NCBI RefSeq assembly: GCF_044628455.1
Contig: NZ_JBIYZW010000002.1
Location: 806,001 to 870,000, forward strand
Direction: 5' to 3'
DNA from: Solirubrum sp044628455
GTDB taxonomy: Bacteria > Bacteroidota > Bacteroidia > Cytophagales > Hymenobacteraceae
Length of the DNA: 64,000 nt
Shown: positions 37,096 through 46,744 of the stretch, piece by piece
How positions within the stretch are numbered: the stretch's first letter is position 1
Layout of the letters: each line of letters begins with the position of its first letter
Made by a program: the position numbers and the translations under genes
Notes under the pieces: generated by a model
Databases searched by the model: none
Seen by the model: the letters and a program-made list of their open reading frames with translations, nothing else
Told to the model about the DNA's origin: nothing

Positions 37096-37304
37096 AGCAA
37101 CGGTGGGTAGAGAAGAGGGCAGGCAAATGCGTGGCGGCCCGGCTACCTGGCCTAACCCAGCGGCCGGGCCACCAAGCATTTGCGTCTCAAAGGTCTGAAG
37201 GCACGGCCGTAGGATACTTTCGCGGGGCGGAGCTTTCCTTTTCTCAAACGGATTTTCGTATTTGCTCCTATCACAGGTCGGGGGCGCAAAGTCCTGTTCA
37301 TCAT

Positions 37305-37312
37305 TACTTTTG
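37305..37312 (+). promoter_or_regulatory. TAnnTTTG-type -7 element before the AraC gene
   Basis: TACTTTTG matches the Bacteroidota -7 consensus TAnnTTTG, 16 bases before the ATG at 37329, implying a very short leader. No good -33 TTTG at the usual distance. Confidence 0.4.
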
Positions 37313-37328
37313 TCGCACCGCTCGTCCT

Positions 37329-38348
37329 ATGGATACTTTCTTTGAATTTCTGTCGCCCGAAGTGCTGGACAACTGCCAGACGGAGGTGCAGCAGCACGCC
37401 AGCGTCATTCAGGCCGATACCATTTGGCGCGGCCAGCAGGGCAGTTCTGCCACCATTACCGATTACTTCCTCGACGGGTATCAGCTCTCCAGCATGACCG
37501 GGCGGCTGCACCAGCCCCTGCAAGCCGAACTGGAAGTGCTGGGTCCGTGGGTGGGCATGCTGTTCCAGTTTACCGGCGGCGTCGAATCGCGCAGCTGCGC
37601 CAACCGGCCCTTGCACCTGGGCGAAGGCCGGCAGAACATCGTGGCCGACCAGACCACGCGCAACCACTACACCTTTCGGCCCCAGCAAAGCACCGGGCAG
37701 CAATTTCACATGTTCGCGGTGCACCTGAAGCCGGAGTTCTTCCGCAACCTGGTGATAAGCAACGACGAGTGGCTGCGCCTGCACGAGCGGCGGCTGAGTG
37801 GTAACGAGCCCTTCGTGCTGGTGCCCGACGGCGCGCCCGCCTCGGCTGCCACCCGCGCCATCATCCAGCAGATTGCCGAGTGCCCGTACTCCGGCGCGCT
37901 CAAGAAGATGTTCCTCGAAGCCCGGTTCCTGGACTTGTTTGTGGAGCAGCACGAGCAAATGGCCCGGGCCCTGACGCGGCTTTCCACCCAGGAGCGTGAC
38001 CTGTTTTACGCCATCCGTGACTTTCTCGACTGCCACTACGCCCAGCCGCCGAGTTTGCTGGAGCTGGCCCGGCAGTTTGGCACCAACGACTTCAAGCTCA
38101 AGAAGGGCTTCAAGCAGCTGTTCGGCACCACCGTGTTTGGCTACGTGGCCGAGCGCCGCCTCACCATTGCCCAGCAGCTGATTGCCCTCACCGAGCAGCC
38201 CCTGCAGGACGTGGCCGAGTCGGTGGGTTTTAGCAATCCGGCGCACTTCGCCACGGCCTTCAAGCGCAAGTTTGGCGTGGCACCCTCCCAGCTACGCCGC
38301 TCCCGCCACGTCGCCGCGCCGGCCGAGCCGTGGCTGCAGCGGGCCTGA
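37329..38348 (+). CDS. AraC-family transcriptional regulator
   Basis: 339-residue regulator. The N-terminal part (about 1-215) is a cupin-like sensor domain of the type seen in Bacteroidota AraC proteins, with no recognisable ligand motif. The C-terminal double helix-turn-helix (about 230-325) is clear: SLLELARQFGTNDFKLKKGFK, then LQDVAESVGFSNPAHFATAFKRKFG, then PSQLRR. The ATG at 37329 sits just after a TAnnTTTG-type -7 element, and the upstream in-frame extension runs through intergenic sequence. It is divergent from the small membrane-protein gene and convergent with the DUF5686 gene. Targets are unknown. Confidence 0.92.
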   Translation: MDTFFEFLSPEVLDNCQTEVQQHASVIQADTIWRGQQGSSATITDYFLDGYQLSSMTGRLHQPLQAELEVLGPWVGMLFQFTGGVESRSCANRPLHLGEGRQNIVADQTTRNHYTFRPQQSTGQQFHMFAVHLKPEFFRNLVISNDEWLRLHERRLSGNEPFVLVPDGAPASAATRAIIQQIAECPYSGALKKMFLEARFLDLFVEQHEQMARALTRLSTQERDLFYAIRDFLDCHYAQPPSLLELARQFGTNDFKLKKGFKQLFGTTVFGYVAERRLTIAQQLIALTEQPLQDVAESVGFSNPAHFATAFKRKFGVAPSQLRRSRHVAAPAEPWLQRA

Positions 38349-38405
38349 TGCCGGCCGGGCTTTCGTTTTCGGGGTTTGGGCCCGCGTGGGTCGCCGCGCC
38401 GGCGG

Positions 38406-40925
38406 CTACAGCTTGAACTGGGCGCAGACCTTCACGCCGAAGGTTTTCACGCCCGGCAGGTCGCGGTAGGTGAGCCGGTGCACGAAGTCGACGCGCACGA
38501 ACTTGAAGATGTTCTCCACGCCGTAGCCCAGCTCGGCGTAGGGCGTGCTACCCAGGGTGCGGAAGGTGGGCAGGGGCGTGCCGGCCAGGTCGGTGGCCGG
38601 GGCGGCCTCGCGGTTGGCCTGGCTTAGGCCGCCGTAGAGCAGGTTGCCCGAGGCCACCAGGCGCCAGTCGAGCTTCTTGAGCAGGGGCACGGCGTTGATG
38701 AGCAGGCCCTCAAAGTAGTGCTCGGCGTGCAGCGAGGCGTACCGGTCGCTGATGAACTCGGAGTAGTTCATCAGGTTGTAGGCGTTGGTGGTGTAGATAA
38801 AAGACTCGTTGCCCAGGTGGGCCTTCAGCACCAGGTAGGGCACGGTGCTGGGAATGTAGCCCGCGTCCACGATGTACTCGGTGCGGCCCAGCTGCCCCAG
38901 CTGCACGCTGTGGGTCATGGTGAAGTTGAACTTCTGGTAGCGCAGGTCGCTGCCCAGCAGCCCGTCGATGCCCAGGGTGTAGCGGCCCGTAAACACCGGC
39001 CACTTCATCAGGCCCACGGCGTAGCGGCGGTTCTGATTCTGAATCAGCACCTCGCCGGGGGCGTAGCGCGACTCCACTACCAGCTCGGCCAGCGTCAGCT
39101 GGTCGGCCGTGGGGGCGCCGGGCTGGTGCTCGGGCGTGGTGTAGTAGGCAAAGTTGTAGATGGGGTCGAAGTGCTGGCGGCGCAGCGTGAGCTTCTGGGT
39201 GAAGTTGTGGAACAGATCTGACTGCGCCCCGATGCTGGTCACGTCGCGCCACAGGGGCAGCAGCGGCCGGATGTTGCCGAAGCGGGCCGCGGCCTCAAAC
39301 AGCGGGCTTTCCAGGGCCAGGTCGTTGTCGAGCAAGGCCACCAAATCCAGCTCGTGGCTGTGCTTTAGGCTGAACACCGTCCAGTTCGGGCGCGAGAGCA
39401 CGCGGTCGGCCGAGAGGCTGTACTTGAATTCCCCGTCGCGGGTGCCGTAGGCGGTGTAGCCCTGCAGCAGCCAGTTGGGGCTCAGCTCGGGCGTCGAGCG
39501 GAAGCCCAGGCGCAGGCGGTGGCCCTCCACGTTGTTGTAGTTGTAGGTGCTGAAAATCGGCCCCAGCTCGAAGCGCCCGCGCGGGCCCAATTCCTGGTAG
39601 CCGTTCACCACCAGGTCGGCCACTTCCAGGAAGGTGCGCACCGAGGGCAGCTTGCCCACCGAGTCGAGCACGGCCAGGGTTTGCTGCTCCTGGCGCGAGA
39701 GCGTGTCGGGGCGCTGCTGCTCCCAGAAGCCGGCCGGCGTTTTCAGCGCGTCGGGCGCGGCGGCGAAGGGCTGGTCGTAGAAGGGCAGCGCGCGCGGGTG
39801 GCCGGCGTCGAACCGGGAGTTGACGGTGGTGAAGCGCACCAGCAGGCCGCTTTGCTTTTTGGTGGGCTTCAGGCCCAGTACCACCCGGGTGCGCTGCGGT
39901 AGCCAGGGCCCGGCGGCGGTGGGCGCCAGATCCTGGTACACCCGAATCTGGTCGACGAAGTTGATGTTGGCCTTGGGGTCGACTTCCAGGTCGACGCGGC
40001 GCAGGGCGTAGGAGTCGGTGGTAATCCAGATGCGGCCGGTGAAGGCCAGATCCTGCGGGCGGCGCGGCATCACCTTGAGCTGGTAGCAGCGGTCGGCCCC
40101 AATCATCACCGAGTCTTCCAAGTCGTAGTCGTAGGTCAGGCGCCAGCCGTCGGCAATGGGCGAGATAAAGTCCTTGCCCATCACCACCTGCCAGTTGGGG
40201 TAGAAGTCGTAGTCCTGAAACGAAGAGCCCAGCACCTGCGAGAGCAGCGTGCCGTCCTGCGGGGCCACGCCGTGCAGCTTGGAGTGCTTGATTTCTTCCC
40301 GCTCGCGGGCGGGCCGGTGGCGCACGTAGTAGCGCGACAGCACCTCCGAGGCAAACAGCGGCACGGTGGGCTTGCCCGCCGCATTGCGCGCCAATTCGCC
40401 CACGCCGTCGGCCACGGCCGTCATGTCGCGGATGACCTTGCGCCGCGCCAGCCGGTTGGAAATGTCCGACAGCGACACCTCGATGCGGTTGTAGCTGTCG
40501 AACTCAAAGGCTGACAGCTCGCGCTTGTCGTGGCGCTTCTTGTGCTGCTGCACCCGGCGCAGAATGGCGTAGGCCGGGTTTTCAGTGGGCCGGATGGTGA
40601 CTTCGCCCAAGGCCACAGCCGCCGAGGGCAGGGCCAGGTTCAGCACCTGCTGGGCTTGGGAGCCGGCGGCGCGGCTGCGCGGCCGGTAGCCCACGGCCGA
40701 GGCCGTAACCGAGTCGACGGGGTGGCCGACGGGCAGCTGGTAGCGGCCCTCGTCGTCGGCGGTGGTGCCGAAGGTGGTGCCCTTCACAAATACCGAGGCA
40801 AAGGGTACGGGCTGGCCGGTGGCGGCTTCGGTAACGCGGCCCGAAAACACCATGCGCTGGGCCCAGGCGCTATTGCCAAGCGTGAGCAGGAGCAACAGTC
40901 CCAGCCACGGATATACTGACTTCAT
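38406..40925 (-). CDS. CarboxypepD_reg-like / DUF5686 outer-membrane protein
   Basis: 839-residue exported protein. After the signal peptide (ending SAWAQ) comes a carboxypeptidase-regulatory-like beta-sandwich (about 25-105; FSGRVTEAATGQPVPFASVFVKG). A DUF5686 region with alternating beta-strands follows (DFYPNWQVVMGKDFISPIADGW), then a C-terminal beta-barrel ending in FGVKVCAQFKL. Such proteins are widespread in Bacteroidota outer membranes; their function is not firmly known. I chose ATG 40925 over GTG 40934 because it begins the signal peptide directly. A TAnnTTTG-type -7 element lies 22 bases upstream. Confidence 0.85.
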   Translation of the reverse strand: MKSVYPWLGLLLLLTLGNSAWAQRMVFSGRVTEAATGQPVPFASVFVKGTTFGTTADDEGRYQLPVGHPVDSVTASAVGYRPRSRAAGSQAQQVLNLALPSAAVALGEVTIRPTENPAYAILRRVQQHKKRHDKRELSAFEFDSYNRIEVSLSDISNRLARRKVIRDMTAVADGVGELARNAAGKPTVPLFASEVLSRYYVRHRPAREREEIKHSKLHGVAPQDGTLLSQVLGSSFQDYDFYPNWQVVMGKDFISPIADGWRLTYDYDLEDSVMIGADRCYQLKVMPRRPQDLAFTGRIWITTDSYALRRVDLEVDPKANINFVDQIRVYQDLAPTAAGPWLPQRTRVVLGLKPTKKQSGLLVRFTTVNSRFDAGHPRALPFYDQPFAAAPDALKTPAGFWEQQRPDTLSRQEQQTLAVLDSVGKLPSVRTFLEVADLVVNGYQELGPRGRFELGPIFSTYNYNNVEGHRLRLGFRSTPELSPNWLLQGYTAYGTRDGEFKYSLSADRVLSRPNWTVFSLKHSHELDLVALLDNDLALESPLFEAAARFGNIRPLLPLWRDVTSIGAQSDLFHNFTQKLTLRRQHFDPIYNFAYYTTPEHQPGAPTADQLTLAELVVESRYAPGEVLIQNQNRRYAVGLMKWPVFTGRYTLGIDGLLGSDLRYQKFNFTMTHSVQLGQLGRTEYIVDAGYIPSTVPYLVLKAHLGNESFIYTTNAYNLMNYSEFISDRYASLHAEHYFEGLLINAVPLLKKLDWRLVASGNLLYGGLSQANREAAPATDLAGTPLPTFRTLGSTPYAELGYGVENIFKFVRVDFVHRLTYRDLPGVKTFGVKVCAQFKL

Positions 40926-40947
40926 CTTACGCACTTCCTGATCGTCA

Positions 40948-40955
40948 CAAAGGTA
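40948..40955 (-). promoter_or_regulatory. TAnnTTTG-type -7 element of the DUF5686 gene
   Basis: On the - strand the bases read TACCTTTG, a full match to TAnnTTTG, 22 bases upstream of the ATG at 40925. An ATTG about 20 bases further upstream may serve as a weak -33. Confidence 0.5.
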
Positions 40956-41107
40956 CGACGCGCTAGAGAGCCAATTACTTTAAAGAAGGTTATCAGTGGG
41001 ATATATTTTCCGGGCAAGTAGCTGATTGAAAGTGGGATAAATTCCGCCGCGCCGCCGCTTCTTGGCGGGGCTTGCCCGCCGCCGCCGGCTCCACCCGCCG
41101 CCCGCGT

Positions 41108-41452
41108 GCGCCCATCGCGGCTCCGGGCTGCGAAGTCGCGTTCGGGAGCCGCGACTTCGCAGCTTTTTACCGCGACCGACCGGCTCGGAACCGGGAAGTC
41201 GCAGCATTTTACCGCGCCACTGCGGTTCCGAGCCGCGACTTCGCGGCTCGGAACCGCAATGTTGCGGCTTGGAACCGCGAAGTCGCGGCTTTTTACCGCG
41301 TGGTTGCGGTTCGGAACCGCAACCACGCGGCTTTTTATCGCGGCGGGGCGGACTTTTGTCGCACCGGTGCGGATTTTGGTTGCGGCAACGCAGACTTTGG
41401 TTGCGCCGGTGCGACTTTCGTTGCGCCATTGCAGAATTTGGTTGCGCGGCGG
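41108..41452. repeat. 21-bp tandem array with perfect hairpins
   Basis: About 16 units of 20-22 bases, approximate consensus GC-N6-GCGGCT-N4-ACC. The N6 box alternates between a sequence and its reverse complement (GCGAAGTCGC/GCGACTTCGC; GCGTGGTTGC/GCAACCACGC), creating long perfect stems. Examples: 18 bp at 41221-41238 with 41241-41258 (2-base loop); 17 bp at 41296-41312 with 41314-41330 (1-base loop); 12 bp around 41129-41161. Several hairpins are followed by CTTTTT. The array touches the stop of the flavoprotein gene and reads as spurious 7-residue repeats in several frames. It has no spacers, so it is not a CRISPR. Confidence 0.85.
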
Positions 41453-42412
41453 TTAGGCGCACTCTTCGCGGGTGAGCTGCTCGTTGAGGCTGATGGCAGC
41501 CTGGGCGCCCTCGGCAGCGGCTACCAGCACCTGCTGGGCAGCGGGGGTGGCGTCGCCGGCGGCGTACACGCCCGGCACGGTGGTCATGGTGCGTTTGTCC
41601 ACCCACACGGCTCCGCGGGTGAGGCGGCGGCAGCCCAGCTGGTCGGCCAGGTCGCTGCGCGGCTGCTGATCGGGGTGCACGAACAGGGCGTAGCGGGGCA
41701 GCTTTTCGCCGTCGGCAAACTCCAGGTAGTTGATCTGCCCGTTGCGGCGGCCTACCAGGCGGGTGAGCTTCTGCTCGTACACTGCAATGCCGTGGCGGCG
41801 CAGGCGCCGCCGGGCGTGCTCGGTGAGGCCCGCCGGCCCGTCGGTGCACACCACCACGTCTTTCGACCAGCGGCTCAGCAGCAGGGCAAACCCGGCCACG
41901 GCCTTGCCCCGGCCATACACGGCCAGGGGCTGCTCGCACACCTCGAAGCCGTGGCAGTAGGGGCAGTGCAGCACGCCCCGACCCCACAGCTCGCGCATGC
42001 CCGGCACGGGCGGCAGCACGTCGACCACGCCCGTCGCCAGAATCACCTTGCGCGCCGACACGGTGGCGCCGCTGTCGAGGTCGAGGGCAAACGTGCCGGT
42101 GGCGGGGTCGCGGCGGGCGGCCTGCACGCAGGCTTCGCGCAGCTCCACGGTGGCGTAGGGCTGCAGCTGCTCGCGGCCGATGCGCAGCAGCTCCTGCGGG
42201 GGCGTGCCGTCGCGCGAGAGGAAGGCGTGCATGGCGGGCGCGGGGGCGTTGCGCGGGGCGCCGCTGCTGCACAGCAGCACCCGGCGGCGGCAGCGGCCCA
42301 GCACCAGGGCGGCGCTCAGCCCGGCGGCCCCGCCCCCCACTATCACCACGTCGTAGTCGGTGGGCGGCACGTGGCGGGGGCGGCGAATGGGGCGACGGGG
42401 TTTGGTGACCAT
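41453..42412 (-). CDS. Thioredoxin-reductase-like FAD/NAD(P) oxidoreductase
   Basis: 319-residue flavoprotein. The FAD-binding motif VVIVGGGAAGLSAALVLGR lies at about 22-40. The NADP-binding domain contains the redox motif CPYCHG near residue 150, and the second FAD motif TVPGVYAAGDAT is near 280. The CPYC pair shows that it belongs to the thioredoxin-reductase-like family (class II oxidoreductases), possibly reducing a thioredoxin or acting on a small thiol. A short Arg/Pro-rich N-terminal extension precedes the fold. It stands alone, with a 21-bp repeat array downstream and a divergent T9SS cargo gene upstream. Confidence 0.9.
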   Translation of the reverse strand: MVTKPRRPIRRPRHVPPTDYDVVIVGGGAAGLSAALVLGRCRRRVLLCSSGAPRNAPAPAMHAFLSRDGTPPQELLRIGREQLQPYATVELREACVQAARRDPATGTFALDLDSGATVSARKVILATGVVDVLPPVPGMRELWGRGVLHCPYCHGFEVCEQPLAVYGRGKAVAGFALLLSRWSKDVVVCTDGPAGLTEHARRRLRRHGIAVYEQKLTRLVGRRNGQINYLEFADGEKLPRYALFVHPDQQPRSDLADQLGCRRLTRGAVWVDKRTMTTVPGVYAAGDATPAAQQVLVAAAEGAQAAISLNEQLTREECA

Positions 42413-42571
42413 AAAAGCGCGAGTGGGTACCGGCCTAAAACCCCCAAGCGGCCCCGGGGGTTACGGCCGAGCTGTTGGCAAACCCTCGCTCCGCTGGAGG
42501 CGGGCGGCCGGAACGTTGATGCACTGCGGGATTTTGCAGTACTTGAATGACTTTTCCTTTTTCTGCTGCCT

Positions 42572-45500
42572 ATGAGACACCCTTACCTGCTGCTGGCGGC
42601 CCTGGCTTTGAGCCACGCCGCCGCTGCCCAGCTATCGGGCACCAAGACCATCGACCCCGCGGGGGCGGGCCCCGACAACTACGCCACCGTGACGGCCGCC
42701 GTGCAGGCGCTGAACGCGGGCGGGGTGGGGCCGGGCGGCGTCACCTTCCGCGTGAAGGCCGGCGCCACGTTCACCGAAACCATCCCGGCCCTGACGGCCT
42801 CGGGCACCGCCGCCAACCCCATCCGCTTCACCAAGGACGGCCCCGGCGGGCTGCCGGTGCTGCAGCAGGTGGGCAGCGGCACCACCGACGCCGTGCTGAC
42901 CTTGGACGGGGCCGACTACGTGCGCCTCGACAGCCTGGTGTTGCGCGACAACCCCAGCAACAGCGGCGTGGCCCACTCCGAGTTTGGCCTCTGGCTGAAG
43001 GGCGGGGCCACCAATAACCGCGTGGAGGGCTGCCGCATCGAGCTGAACCGCAGCAACCCCACCCGCAGCTACGGCGTGTACCTGCTCGACGGCGGCAACA
43101 ACGCCAACCGCTTCTACAACAACGCCGTCAGCAACTGCACGGTGGCCTACTACTTCGTGGGACCCAGCGCCAACAACGACAGCGACAATGAAATCGGCAC
43201 CCTGCCGGGCGGGCGCAGCGAGATTCGGCAGCTGGGCATTCCCGCCACCGGCGGGCCGCCCGCCACGGGCAGCGTGTACGCGGTGTACCTGAGCGGGCAG
43301 CAGCAGGTGAAGGTGTTCGGCCTCGACATCAGCGACGTGCAGGGCCCCGGCTCGGTGTACGGTCTGTACTCGACCGGCACCAACAACAGCGCCGACCTGA
43401 CCGACAACCGCCTGAGCAACTTCCTGACCCGCGCCACCGGCAGCGGCATTCTGGAGGTGATTTACGTCAACAACGGCGCGACCCACAACATCCTGCGCAA
43501 CCGCATCCACGACGTGCGCGCCACCGGCACCACGGCCTTCGCCGTGGGCATCGACATCACCGGCGGCACCACCAACAACGTGGTCAATAACTTCGTGAGC
43601 GGGGTGCAGGCGCCCAACAGCACGGCCGGCACGGCGGTGCGGGCCCTGAGTTTGCGCGGGGGCACCACCAACCGCGTGCTGCACAACACGGTGCTGGTGG
43701 AGTACGCCGCCACCGTGGCCAGCAACCGCAGCGGCGCCTTCTTTATCTCGGGTGCCAATACCGGCGGGCTGGTGGCCAACAACATCTTCGTCAACCGCGT
43801 GACCGGCCTCACGCCGGGCGGGGGCGGGGTGGGCGCGGCCTTCTTCAAGGCCACTGCCTCGCTGGCGACCCTGGCCCCGGGCTCGGGCAACAACCTCTAC
43901 TACAGCGCCTCGCCCTCGGCCGAGCACCCCATCTTTGTGGGCGTGGCCACCCCGCCCGTGGTGGCCGTCACGCTGGCCGATTACCAGCAGCTGGCCGCCC
44001 CGGCCGAGCAAACCTCGGTGAGCGAGAATCCCACCTTCGTGGATGCCGCCGCGGGTGATTTGCACCTGAGCCCGACCGTGCCCACCCAGGCCGAAAGCGC
44101 CGGGCAGGCCCTGGCCGGCGCGCTGGCCGTGGCCACCGACATCGACCTGGAAACCCGCTCCACTACCACGCCCGACATCGGCGCCGACGAGGGCAGCTTC
44201 GTGCGCGCCGACCTGGCCGGGCCGGCCATCGTGTACACTGAGCTGAGCAACACCGCTGCCCTGACCAACCGCACGCTCAGCGGCGTGAGCATCACCGACC
44301 CCAGCGGGGTGAACGTGGCCCCCGGCACCCGCCCGCGGCTGTACTACAAGAAAACCACCGACGCCAACGCCTTCGGGGTAGCCAACGACGCCTCGGGCAA
44401 CGGCTGGAAGTGGACCGAAACCCCCGATGCGGCCTCGCCCTTCAGCTTCAGCCTCGACGTGAGCAAGCTGCGCACGGCCCCGGCCGCCGGCGACTCCATC
44501 GAGTACTTCGTGGTGGCCCAGGATTTGGCCGCCACACCCAACGTGGGCGCCAGCCCGGGCGCGGGCTTTGCCGCTACCTCGGTGGCCGCCATCAGCAGCG
44601 CCCCCAACCAGCCCAACGTGTTCCGCGTGCTGGGTTTCCTGAGCGGCATCAAGACGGTGGGCGTCTCGGCCCCGGCCGACTACCCCACGCTGACCGCCGC
44701 CGTGGCCGATTTGAACCGCAGCCAGCTGGGCGGCAACCTGCTGCTGCGCCTCATCGACGCGGATTATCCCAGCGAAACCTACCCCATCACCATCAACGCC
44801 AACCCCGGCACCCGGCCCACGCCCACGGCCACGCCCAATGCGGTAGTGATTCAGCCGGCCGCCGGCACCGGGCCGGTGCAGTTCAGCGGCTCGTCGAGCT
44901 CCCCGCTGCTCATCATCGACGCGAGCTACGTGGTGCTGAACGGGGGCGGCACGGCGGGCACCAACCGCCGCCTGCGCCTGCGCAACAACGGCACCGGCGG
45001 CGCCAGCGGCGTCGTCTTCGCCTCGGGCCGCAACCTGATCATTCAGAACACCGAGCTGAGCGCCGGCTCGTCGACCACCGGCTACGGCGTGGCCTTCGAC
45101 GGCGTGGTGGCGGGCCGCATTGAGGACTGCCGCATCAGCCGCGCCAACGTGGGCGTGCAGCTGCAAAGCAACTGCGACTCGGTGCGGGTGCAGGGCAACG
45201 TCATCGGGGCGGTGGCCGCGGCCGAGAAACTGGGCACCGCCGGCGTGGTGGTGCTCAGCAGCCAGCACTTCGACGTGCGCGACAACCTGATTTCGGGCGT
45301 GACGCGCGCCGCCAGCCCGGCCGTGTCGGGCGTGCAGGTGAGCGGCACCTCGCGGGAGGGCTTCGTGCGGGCCAACGTCATCAACGACATCACCCACACC
45401 GGCAGCACCGCCGCTACTTCCTACGGGGCCGTGGGCCTGCGCCTGGCTTCAACTGACGCGGCCGCCAGCGTGCTGGTCGACGCCAACATGATCGGCAACG

Positions 45501-46333
45501 TGCTCAGCTACGGCGACGATGGCTTTGCCTTTGCGCCCCACGGCATCTACGTGGCCAGCGGCGGGGGCTACAACCTCACGCACAACACCGTGAACCTGAG
45601 CGGTACCCTGGCCGGCGGCGCCACCCCGGTATCGGCGGCCCTGGCCGTGAACACCGGCGTAACGGGCCTGACGGCGGTCAACAACATCCTGGTCAATAAC
45701 CTCAGCGTGACGCCCGCGGGCGGCAAAGCCCACGCCCTGCTGCTGGCCGGCGCGGCCTCGGCACTGACGACCTCCAACGCCAACGACTACGTGGTGAGCG
45801 GCCCCCGCGGCGTGCTGGCCAGCGTGGCCGGCACCGACGCCGCCACCCTGCCAGCCCTGCGCACCGCCACCGGCGCCGACCAGCGCAGCGTGTCGGTGCC
45901 GCCGGTGTTCGTGTCGGCCAACGACCTGCACCTGACCGCCGCCGACAACTGCGGCCTCGAGGGCAAGGCCCTGGCCCTGCCGGGCACCTGGATCGACATC
46001 GACGGCGAAGCCCGCTCGACCACGCCCGACATCGGCGCCGACGAGTTCGTGGGCACCGGCTGCGTAACGGCCGTGGCCGCCGCCCGCGCCAGCTGGCAGA
46101 CGGAGGTGTTTCCCAACCCATCCGCCGGGCAGCTGACCGTGGAAGTGCGCGGGGCCGCCCGGCCTCTGCAGCTGGAAGTGCTCGATGTGCTGGGCCGCCC
46201 GGTGTACCGCGCCGAGCTGCGGGCCGGCACCGCCAGCCACCCGCTCGACCTGAGCGGTCAGGCCGCCGGGGTGTACCTGCTGCGTCTGAGCAGCGGCGCC
46301 GAGCTGAGCACCCACCGCGTGGTGCTGCGCTAA
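42572..46333 (+). CDS. Secreted double beta-helix protein with T9SS sorting domain
   Basis: 1253 residues. A signal peptide (ending AAAAQ) precedes two related right-handed parallel beta-helix modules, each opening with SGxKT (about 22-540 and 690-1165). Each is closed by a near-identical TTPDIGADE motif. Between them is a beta-sandwich-like linker (about 545-685). The last about 80 residues (VFPNPSAGQLTVEV ... VYLLRLSSG) are a type A T9SS C-terminal sorting domain, so the protein should be secreted and anchored at the cell surface. Polysaccharide binding or lysis is possible but no lyase active site is evident. A strong terminator follows. Confidence 0.87.
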   Translation: MRHPYLLLAALALSHAAAAQLSGTKTIDPAGAGPDNYATVTAAVQALNAGGVGPGGVTFRVKAGATFTETIPALTASGTAANPIRFTKDGPGGLPVLQQVGSGTTDAVLTLDGADYVRLDSLVLRDNPSNSGVAHSEFGLWLKGGATNNRVEGCRIELNRSNPTRSYGVYLLDGGNNANRFYNNAVSNCTVAYYFVGPSANNDSDNEIGTLPGGRSEIRQLGIPATGGPPATGSVYAVYLSGQQQVKVFGLDISDVQGPGSVYGLYSTGTNNSADLTDNRLSNFLTRATGSGILEVIYVNNGATHNILRNRIHDVRATGTTAFAVGIDITGGTTNNVVNNFVSGVQAPNSTAGTAVRALSLRGGTTNRVLHNTVLVEYAATVASNRSGAFFISGANTGGLVANNIFVNRVTGLTPGGGGVGAAFFKATASLATLAPGSGNNLYYSASPSAEHPIFVGVATPPVVAVTLADYQQLAAPAEQTSVSENPTFVDAAAGDLHLSPTVPTQAESAGQALAGALAVATDIDLETRSTTTPDIGADEGSFVRADLAGPAIVYTELSNTAALTNRTLSGVSITDPSGVNVAPGTRPRLYYKKTTDANAFGVANDASGNGWKWTETPDAASPFSFSLDVSKLRTAPAAGDSIEYFVVAQDLAATPNVGASPGAGFAATSVAAISSAPNQPNVFRVLGFLSGIKTVGVSAPADYPTLTAAVADLNRSQLGGNLLLRLIDADYPSETYPITINANPGTRPTPTATPNAVVIQPAAGTGPVQFSGSSSSPLLIIDASYVVLNGGGTAGTNRRLRLRNNGTGGASGVVFASGRNLIIQNTELSAGSSTTGYGVAFDGVVAGRIEDCRISRANVGVQLQSNCDSVRVQGNVIGAVAAAEKLGTAGVVVLSSQHFDVRDNLISGVTRAASPAVSGVQVSGTSREGFVRANVINDITHTGSTAATSYGAVGLRLASTDAAASVLVDANMIGNVLSYGDDGFAFAPHGIYVASGGGYNLTHNTVNLSGTLAGGATPVSAALAVNTGVTGLTAVNNILVNNLSVTPAGGKAHALLLAGAASALTTSNANDYVVSGPRGVLASVAGTDAATLPALRTATGADQRSVSVPPVFVSANDLHLTAADNCGLEGKALALPGTWIDIDGEARSTTPDIGADEFVGTGCVTAVAAARASWQTEVFPNPSAGQLTVEVRGAARPLQLEVLDVLGRPVYRAELRAGTASHPLDLSGQAAGVYLLRLSSGAELSTHRVVLR

Positions 46334-46352
46334 CGGCACTTCCGCTTCAAGC

Positions 46353-46387
46353 AAAAGCCCCGCACCGATCTGGTGCGGGGCTTTTTT
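46353..46387 (+). terminator. Terminator of the 1253-residue T9SS gene
   Basis: 11-bp perfect stem AGCCCCGCACC / GGTGCGGGGCT, loop GATCT, then TTTTTT; A-run on the left, so it may work both ways. Confidence 0.9.
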
Positions 46388-46433
46388 GTGAACCATCCCC
46401 GGTATTCTCACTCGTTTTCAGCTTCGGTGAACT

Positions 46434-46460
46434 GGTGTGGGTGCGGGGTGGTACCCACAC
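46434..46460. repeat. Small hairpin between convergent terminators
   Basis: GTGTGGGT and ACCCACAC pair over 8 bases with a 10-base loop. It lies in the 356 bases between two terminators where no gene is seen. It could be part of a small RNA or a protein-binding site; nothing further can be said. Confidence 0.4.
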
Positions 46461-46594
46461 GTTTCGTGGCCCGCAATTTTAGGTGAGCTTATCGAAGCCC
46501 CGGCTGGATAGGCTGGTCGGGGAAATCCGGTTCATGGGTGGCGTTGCTGCTCTGGGCCAGTCTGCGCCTGCCTAACAACCGGGGCGCCCCGCAT

Positions 46595-46703
46595 AAAAAG
46601 TGTTAGGTAACTGATGACCTAACACTTTTTACACATCGACAGAAAAATGTTAGTAGCCATTGACCTAACACTTTTTTAAGGCCGCGAGAAAAGTGTTAGG
46701 TCA
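46595..46703. repeat. Five alternating copies of AAAAGTGTTAGGTCA
   Basis: Copies in alternating orientation at 46595-46608 (+), 46615-46630 (-), 46643-46654 (+, degenerate), 46661-46677 (-) and 46689-46703 (+). The first pair forms a perfect 14-bp stem. The cluster is AT-rich in a GC-rich genome and lies between two convergent genes, each with its own terminator. It may be a multi-site protein-binding element or a decayed mobile element end. Confidence 0.8.
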
Positions 46704-46744
46704 CCGGCTGTCCCGGCCTCGGCAGCCTAGGCCTAGCCCAGGAC

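Noticed and set aside
41108..41452. Possible CRISPR array or a protein made of 7-residue repeats
   Set aside because: The 21-bp period leaves no room for spacers and there are no cas genes; the 7-residue repeats appear in several frames on both strands, as expected from any 21-bp tandem DNA repeat.
42632..45397. 921-codon - strand frame opposite the beta-helix T9SS gene
   Set aside because: Same antisense-shadow composition; the + strand gene is complete with signal peptide and sorting domain.
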